Assembly (NCBI GenBank): GCA_002430125.1
Contig: DJBQ01000175.1
Span: 2,035 to 13,161 of the forward strand
Direction of reading: 5' to 3'
Source of the DNA: Rhodobacterales bacterium UBA5972
GTDB taxonomy: Bacteria; Pseudomonadota; Alphaproteobacteria; Rhodobacterales; Rhodobacteraceae
DNA: 11,127 nucleotides
In this document: positions 7,150 to 11,127 of the stretch, piece by piece
Position numbering within the stretch: the first letter of the stretch is position 1
Layout of the letters: each line of letters begins with the position of its first letter
Notes under the pieces: generated by a model
Databases searched by the model: none
Told to the model about the DNA's origin: nothing
Seen by the model: the letters and a program-made list of their open reading frames with translations, nothing else
Made by a program: the position numbers and the translations under genes

Positions 7150-7743
7150 ATGGCGGCAATGGACGGCGACTTTAGTGCGAATTTCATCCGAAATACCACA
7201 GCACTCAGCCAAAATCCGGCCTTGGTGCTGAATGCCGATTACCGGCCTTTGTCTTATCTGCCATTGTCATTGTGGTCCTGGCAGGACGCGATCAAGGCCG
7301 CGTATCTTGATCGCGTAACGATAATTGCGGAATATGACCGCGAGGTTCATTCGCCGTCGACCACCATCCGGATACCATCAGTTGTGGTGCTGAAAGATTA
7401 CATAAAGCCCGCCCGCTCAACCGCTTTCACCCGGTTTAACCTGTTTTTGCGCGACGAATTTACCTGCCAATATTGCGGTAGCAAAGGCGAGATGACGTTT
7501 GATCATGTGATCCCAAGGGCAAAAGGGGGCAAAACTATCTGGGAAAACGTGGTGGCAGCTTGCGGACCGTGTAACCTGCGAAAAGGCTCCAAACTGTTAC
7601 AACAGACAAGTATGCACCTGCGCCGCGCACCTCACAGGCCCAGTTCGGACGCTCTGCGAAATTCTGGTCGGAAATTTCCCCCAAACCACTTGCATGACAG
7701 TTGGATGGACTTTCTATATTGGGATGCCGAACTAGAGGCGTAA
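7150..7743 (+). CDS. HNH endonuclease family protein
   Basis: The protein carries a zinc-ribbon-like HNH nuclease domain in its C-terminal half. Counting from the upstream GTG at 7120, it shows CQYC (116-119), the DHVIPRAKGG box with the catalytic His129, Asn143, and CGPCNLRKG (148-156), which supplies the second cysteine pair. The N-terminal half contains ALVLNADYRPLSYLPLSLW and DRVTIIAEY, a conserved lead-in found in a large group of bacterial HNH proteins of unknown role. The start is uncertain: GTG 7120 has no Shine-Dalgarno, ATG 7150 has GAGCGGGG just before it and is used here, and ATG 7159 is also possible. The gene precedes the dehalogenase-like gene by 13 bp on the same strand. Its DNA target and biological role are unknown; it could be a stand-alone housekeeping nuclease. 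Confidence 0.82.
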   Translation: MAAMDGDFSANFIRNTTALSQNPALVLNADYRPLSYLPLSLWSWQDAIKAAYLDRVTIIAEYDREVHSPSTTIRIPSVVVLKDYIKPARSTAFTRFNLFLRDEFTCQYCGSKGEMTFDHVIPRAKGGKTIWENVVAACGPCNLRKGSKLLQQTSMHLRRAPHRPSSDALRNSGRKFPPNHLHDSWMDFLYWDAELEA

Positions 7744-7756
7744 CCAAGGATTCCTT

Positions 7757-8977
7757 ATGAGCTGGCCACGCAACACGCCTGAACCCGAGGTAACGCCCGA
7801 ACAACGTGTCGAATGGCAACAGCGCTTTGGCGAAAGCGACCGCGCGCTTGGGTTTGAGATCAGCAAAGATTTCAAACCTTTCGCGCAAATCAACGATATG
7901 TTTACGCGGGCGTTCTGGGATCCGGCGATTAAATCCGCCGACAGCGACGGGTTTTTCGCCTCGTACCGAATGGGTTCGGAGCCGAGACGCGGGCAGGGGT
8001 TCAGCCAAAAAGATTTCGCACTCAGAAACGCGTCCTGGGTGATTTCCGACATTATTTCCAATCGCGGCAACGACACTGGTATGCGCGAAGGGTTCCAATC
8101 GTGGATTGCCGAAGATACGCCGGTTGCGCCAACGCAGGTCGAAGTTCCCGACGCGGCTGCGCAAACCGCTGAAATCAAACGGATTGCCAAGATGTTCGGT
8201 GCGGATCTGGTGGGGGTGACCGAAGTGGACGAGCGGTGGCATTATTCCAGCCGCGTTGACACCCGCGATTTGACACAGGCCGACAATACATTGCCTGCAG
8301 GCATCACGCATGTGATCGTGATGGCGCATGCGATGGATTTTGATCTGGTGGAAACCTATCCATCAGCCCTTGCCGGGGCCTCGACCGGGCGCGAATACAG
8401 CCACGAGGCGGCGATTGTGATTCAAGTGGCGACCTATATCCGCAATCTTGGGTATCAGGCGGTTGCGTCAATGAACGACACCGCATTGGTGATCCCCTAT
8501 GCGATCAAAGCAGGGTTAGGCGAATATGGTCGCAACCAAATGGTTCTGACGCCAGAATTCGGACCCCGCGTGCGGTTTTCAAAGATTTTCACCAGTCTGC
8601 CCTTGGTGAATGATCAACCGAAGCCTTTGGGGATGACGACCTACTGCCATTCTTGCACCAAATGCGCCGATGCCTGCCCACCAAAAGCCCTCCCCAAAGG
8701 GCCGCCTGAATATGGGGCCGATAGCCCGTCAACCATAAAAGGTGTGAAAAAATGGTCAGCAAATTGCGAAAAATGCTTTGGCTATTGGGCGAAACTTAAG
8801 ACCGACTGCGCGATCTGCATGCGTGTTTGCCCGTTCAACCGAACCTATGACAGTTGGAGCGACCGTGTGTGGCGCAAACTGGCAACCGGTCGGGGCCGAA
8901 AACTCGCCCAGTGGTGGGAAAACCGCAACGGTTCCCGCGAACGCCTGAAACCCGCCGATTGGTGGGCAAAACCCTGA
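7757..8977 (+). CDS. reductive dehalogenase-like corrinoid/iron-sulfur protein
   Basis: This 406-residue protein resembles the catalytic core of reductive dehalogenases (RdhA). The N-terminal 140 residues are a family-type extension, then FGADLVGVTEVDERW (147-161) begins the corrinoid-binding domain. AGLGEYGRNQMVLTPEFGPR (252-271) matches the RdhA pattern, with GPRVR where epoxyqueuosine reductases have a different run. Two ferredoxin-like motifs follow: C297-x2-C300-x2-C303-x3-CP, and C340-x10-C351-x2-C354-x3-CP preceded by GVKKWSANCEKC. There is no twin-arginine signal peptide and no RdhB membrane anchor nearby, so it should be cytosolic, unlike respiratory enzymes. No fused ferredoxin-reductase domain is present, unlike catabolic BhbA/NpRdhA types, so electrons must come from a separate donor. 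AAGGA precedes the ATG at good spacing. Dehalogenation itself is unproven; another reductive corrinoid reaction is possible. Confidence 0.85.
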   Translation: MSWPRNTPEPEVTPEQRVEWQQRFGESDRALGFEISKDFKPFAQINDMFTRAFWDPAIKSADSDGFFASYRMGSEPRRGQGFSQKDFALRNASWVISDIISNRGNDTGMREGFQSWIAEDTPVAPTQVEVPDAAAQTAEIKRIAKMFGADLVGVTEVDERWHYSSRVDTRDLTQADNTLPAGITHVIVMAHAMDFDLVETYPSALAGASTGREYSHEAAIVIQVATYIRNLGYQAVASMNDTALVIPYAIKAGLGEYGRNQMVLTPEFGPRVRFSKIFTSLPLVNDQPKPLGMTTYCHSCTKCADACPPKALPKGPPEYGADSPSTIKGVKKWSANCEKCFGYWAKLKTDCAICMRVCPFNRTYDSWSDRVWRKLATGRGRKLAQWWENRNGSRERLKPADWWAKP

Positions 8978-9199
8978 CACTTTCTTTGCCAAATATCCTC
9001 GCCGAAGGCCCTGCCGCGTAGCGGCTTAAATGGAACTGCCCGCAGGGCTGCCGCTGGATTGCCTTCAGCAAAGGTGGCGCTCCCGCCTGAAAGACGACCT
9101 TCGGCCGTTTTCAGTTGGGCCGGGTAGTTTAGCTGCGCTAAACTGCGTGCCGGGGGCAAAGCCCCCTTTTCTTTGAGTACTTTAGAACAAAGAACTTAT
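8978..9199. other. hairpin-rich intergenic region between convergent genes
   Basis: No gene is seen in these 222 bp. They hold several small stems: GCCGC/GCGGC (9013-9025), GCCC/GGGC (9038-9048), an imperfect CTGAAA...TTTCAG stem (9087-9114), a perfect 8-bp repeat AGTTTAGC/GCTAAACT (9126-9144), the terminator at 9152-9174, and TTCTTTG/CAAAGAA (9169-9194). The left part (8990-9008) is a degenerate copy of the element at 1216-1234, with 13 of 19 positions equal. Confidence 0.6.
9152..9174 (+). terminator. rho-independent terminator after the RdhA-like gene
   Basis: GGGGGC (9152-9157) and GCCCCC (9161-9166) form a perfect six-base GC stem with an AAA loop, followed at once by TTTTCTTT. The T-run is on the plus side only, so it ends transcripts coming from the HNH and dehalogenase-like genes. 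It lies about 175 bp after the stop codon. Confidence 0.8.
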
Positions 9200-9658
9200 T
9201 CAGGCTTTACGGTAAGCCACAGCCCAAAGCCCAGCCAAACCAAGTGAAACCACGCCGTTCCACGCGGCCATCGACATACCAAACATGCTCCACGGGATTT
9301 CATCGCACCGCACCAAGGGCGCGTTCAGGATCTGATCCATCAATTGTTGCGCGGTTAAACCGGCGACGCCCTGCGAGGTGCATGTCGTCGGCCCGACCCA
9401 CCAATGCTGTTCAACCCCGGTATGGTAAAGGGCGACGCCAGCCCCAAACAACACAACCAACCCGCCAAGGGCATAAAGAGCCCGATGCGGCAGCAGCAAG
9501 GCCAGTAAACCTACCCCAAAAGCCAAGCCGTGTGGCCAGCGTTGCCAGATACACAATTTGCACGGCGCCATTTCGCCGAAAATCTGAAAGGCAAATGCGC
9601 CGAGTAACATCGCCACGGAGCCAACAGCAGCCATTAAGGCCAGATTTCGCGCGTTCAT
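9200..9658 (-). CDS. dsbB: disulfide bond formation protein B
   Basis: DsbB is an inner-membrane quinone reductase that reoxidises the periplasmic thiol oxidase DsbA. The 152-residue product has four hydrophobic segments and both redox cysteine pairs: Cys33-Lys-Leu-Cys36 in APCKLCIWQRWPH after the first helix, and Cys93 with Cys118 (PTTCTSQ and LVRCDEIPW) in the second periplasmic loop. PCKLCIWQR, with the arginine implicated in quinone binding, is a strong family signature. The frame extends upstream for 88 more codons through yqaA in another frame, which is a shadow. The ATG at 9658 overlaps the yqaA stop by four bases, so it is translationally coupled to that gene. No DsbA partner is in the window. 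Confidence 0.93.
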   Translation of the reverse strand: MNARNLALMAAVGSVAMLLGAFAFQIFGEMAPCKLCIWQRWPHGLAFGVGLLALLLPHRALYALGGLVVLFGAGVALYHTGVEQHWWVGPTTCTSQGVAGLTAQQLMDQILNAPLVRCDEIPWSMFGMSMAAWNGVVSLGLAGLWAVAYRKA

Positions 9659-10233
9659 AGATACCTCAGCAAGAAAAAGCCGCCCAGCAGCAACACGACA
9701 AATACAGTGAACACAAGGCCGAGGCGATGCTCGATAAAGTCGCGGATGGGGCTGCCGAATTTCCACAACAATCCGGCCACGATAAAAAACCGCAACCCAC
9801 GGGCAAGAATAGCAGAAAGTATGAAAACCGGCAAGCTTAGCCCGGTCCATCCTGACATGATTGTAATAACCTTGAACGGAAATGGCGTGATCCCGGCAAT
9901 TAACACCGCCCATGCGCCCCATGCTGAAAACTGCGCGTTAAATTCTGCTGCGGCATCGGCCTTGCCGTAAAATGCCAGCATCGGTTGACCAATCAGGTCA
10001 AACAACTGCGCGCCAATGAAATATCCTAACAAGGCCCCCAAAATCGACGCAATCAGACAAACGCCGGCAATCCGGAACGCCCGGTGTGGTGCCGCGATAA
10101 TCATCGGGATCATCAGAACATCCGGCGGAATAGGGAAAAACGAGCTTTCCGCAAAACTGATCGCCGCCAGCGCCCAGAGCGCATAACGACTGTCAGCAAG
10201 TGCCATTGTCCAGTTATATAATCCGCGCAGCAT
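9655..10233 (-). CDS. YqaA/DedA-family (SNARE-associated type) membrane protein
   Basis: This 192-residue inner-membrane protein of the DedA/VTT superfamily has about five hydrophobic segments. Conserved features are ISFAESSFFPIPPDVLMIP (25-43), with the family glutamate and proline-rich re-entrant segment, and GITPFPFKVITIMSG (114-128) followed by ILARGLRFF (142-150) with a conserved arginine. DedA proteins are linked to lipid or proton-dependent transport and envelope integrity; the role of YqaA members is not settled. A TTG at 10245 could start the frame four codons earlier, but the ATG at 10233 is preferred because GAGG lies six to eight bases upstream. The gene overlaps dsbB by four bases, which suggests a common envelope operon. 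Confidence 0.85.
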   Translation of the reverse strand: MLRGLYNWTMALADSRYALWALAAISFAESSFFPIPPDVLMIPMIIAAPHRAFRIAGVCLIASILGALLGYFIGAQLFDLIGQPMLAFYGKADAAAEFNAQFSAWGAWAVLIAGITPFPFKVITIMSGWTGLSLPVFILSAILARGLRFFIVAGLLWKFGSPIRDFIEHRLGLVFTVFVVLLLGGFFLLRYL

Positions 10234-10257
10234 AACCCACCTCAATTCGATGCGCCG

Positions 10258-10286
10258 GTTGCACCACAGCGCCCGCTCAGGGTCAA
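10258..10286 (-). promoter_or_regulatory. possible promoter for yqaA-dsbB
   Basis: On the minus strand TTGACC (10286-10281) is followed after 17 bp by TGCAAC (10263-10258), a poor -10 match. Transcription would start near 10251, leaving a short leader with the GAGG Shine-Dalgarno of yqaA. The -35 box is good and the -10 box weak. Confidence 0.3.
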
Positions 10287-10324
10287 GCGAGGTTTTTCTA
10301 CTGTCGGACTGCTGAGATTGTCAG

Positions 10325-10356
10325 TTGACCATTTACCTTTGCTGCGAAGTTAAATA
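10325..10356 (+). promoter_or_regulatory. possible promoter for tRNA-Leu
   Basis: TTGACC (10325-10330) is followed after 19 bp by TTAAAT (10350-10355) in a locally AT-rich stretch. The spacer is longer than ideal. The tRNA gene begins 65 bp further on. The 175-bp gap from 10246 to 10420 holds no other recognisable feature apart from the divergent yqaA promoter candidate. Confidence 0.3.
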
Positions 10357-10420
10357 CTAGATCAATCGCAGATTCGCCATGGCTGGCCTTACCATCCTGT
10401 CCTAGAAAATTGGCGCTGAT

Positions 10421-10505
<85 letters not shown>

Positions 10506-10598
10506 CAATAACGTTTTTTCAAGAACAGTGACATCCAATGGATCCTTAGTTATATAGGGTATATTGATAATATTGTCCAACGCCGTCCAGCCCCGTGT

Positions 10599-10668
10599 GG
10601 GGGTACATCCAGACGAATTGGGGGTATCTTTGGAGGTATTAGTGGCCGGATAGAAAAGCGATACCCCC
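10599..10668. repeat. GGGGGTA repeats upstream of the integrase gene
   Basis: GGGGGTA occurs at 10599-10605 and 10620-10626 (21 bp apart, two helical turns), with a variant GGAGGTA at 10632-10638. The sequence recurs inverted as TACCCCC at 10662-10668, ending four bases before the integrase ATG. The pair GGGGGTATC (10620-10628) and GATACCCCC (10660-10668) is a perfect 9-bp inverted repeat. They are likely arm-type integrase sites or an operator for integrase autoregulation; both are inference. Confidence 0.5.
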
Positions 10669-10671
10669 AAA

Positions 10672-11127
10672 ATGACTCTGACTGATGCCAAGATTCGAAA
10701 CCTGAAGCCCAAAGACAAACAATACAAAGTCGCAGACTTAAACGGGTTGCACGTTCTTGTACGGCCAAATGGTTCAAAGCTCTGGCGGTTTAAGTATCGC
10801 ATTCACGGGAAAGAAAAGCTTTTGGCTATAGGCGTTTATCCTGCAGTCAGTCTTCTGGAAGCGCGCGAAGTACGTGATCGAGCAAGAAGCCAGATTTCCA
10901 ACGGAGACGACCCAAGTCAGTTGAAGCGTGAAAAAGCGTTGGCAGACAAGGAAATCCACAATCAATCTTTCGAAAAAATTGCGGAAGCGTATCTGAATAA
11001 AATCGACAAGGAAGGCCGTGCGTCCGCAACAATGGTTAAAAACCGATGGTATATGGATATGGCCATTGCAACCTTTGGCCGTAAACCGATCACCGAAATA
11101 ACCTCGCCTGTTGTATTGCGGTGCCTG
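10672..11127 (+). CDS. P4-type tyrosine integrase (DUF4102), 3'-truncated by window edge
   Basis: The frame runs open from the ATG at 10672 to the last base, giving 152 residues. The N-terminal arm-binding DUF4102 domain is clear: MTLTDAKIRNLKPKDK, DLNGLHVLVRPNGSKLWRFK (22-41), then a GVYPAVSLLEAREVRDRAR stretch (54-72) and NGDDP (77-81). From about residue 99, FEKIAEAYLNK starts the core-binding SAM-like domain. The catalytic domain with Arg...His-x-x-Arg...Tyr lies beyond the window. An in-frame TAG at 10651 rules out an earlier start; no good Shine-Dalgarno is visible. Lower GC than the genes to the left, and the tRNA-Leu just upstream, show that it belongs to an integrated island or prophage, where it catalyses insertion and excision at the tRNA 3' end. 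Confidence 0.9.
   Translation, partial: MTLTDAKIRNLKPKDKQYKVADLNGLHVLVRPNGSKLWRFKYRIHGKEKLLAIGVYPAVSLLEAREVRDRARSQISNGDDPSQLKREKALADKEIHNQSFEKIAEAYLNKIDKEGRASATMVKNRWYMDMAIATFGRKPITEITSPVVLRCL

Noticed and set aside
7535..8329. Long antisense open frame of 264 codons over the HNH and RdhA-like genes
   Set aside because: It mirrors the coding pattern of two well-supported genes and shows no recognisable domain.
7757..8977. Epoxyqueuosine reductase (QueG)
   Set aside because: The fold is related, but the GPRVR segment, the GVKKW...C-x10-C second cluster and the N-terminal extension fit RdhA better, and the HEAT-like C-terminus of QueG is missing.
9659..9922. Upstream extension of dsbB by 88 codons
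   Set aside because: This part is a shadow of yqaA in another frame; DsbB begins just before its first membrane helix.

Overview
The window looks like a chromosomal segment of a roseobacter-type alphaproteobacterium (Rhodobacteraceae). The basis is moderately high GC, many genes joined by four-base ATGA overlaps, and a gene set typical of that family (aerobic-lifestyle cobalamin genes, YqaA-DsbB pair, NDUFAF6-like protein). No species can be named from the sequence alone.

Layout. Bases 1-1199 (+) carry the 3' part of an alpha/beta hydrolase gene overlapping a squalene/phytoene-synthase-fold protein that resembles complex I assembly factor NDUFAF6. A hairpin-rich convergent gap follows. On the minus strand, cobB (cobyrinate a,c-diamide synthase) is followed by an MFS transporter gene. 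Divergent from cobB is a plus-strand chain, cbiD-cobK-alkA-esterase, in which each gene overlaps the next by four bases; it seems to start from a leaderless promoter. Next come an HNH endonuclease gene with its own candidate promoter and leader hairpin, and a cytosolic reductive-dehalogenase-like gene with two 4Fe-4S motifs. After a hairpin cluster with a strong terminator, the minus strand carries yqaA and dsbB.

At the right end, a complete tRNA-Leu(CAA) is followed within 170 bp by a P4-type (DUF4102) tyrosine integrase running out of the window. The base composition turns AT-rich right after the tRNA. This marks the left edge of an integrative element whose cargo lies beyond base 11127.

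Together, the central genes make part of the corrin ring (CbiD, CobK, CobB). About 2.8 kb downstream of cobK lies a gene of a family whose characterised members need a corrinoid cofactor, the RdhA-like protein, so a maker-user link is possible. That link is inference. The element at the right edge is the most likely place for new biology, but only its integrase and boundary are visible.
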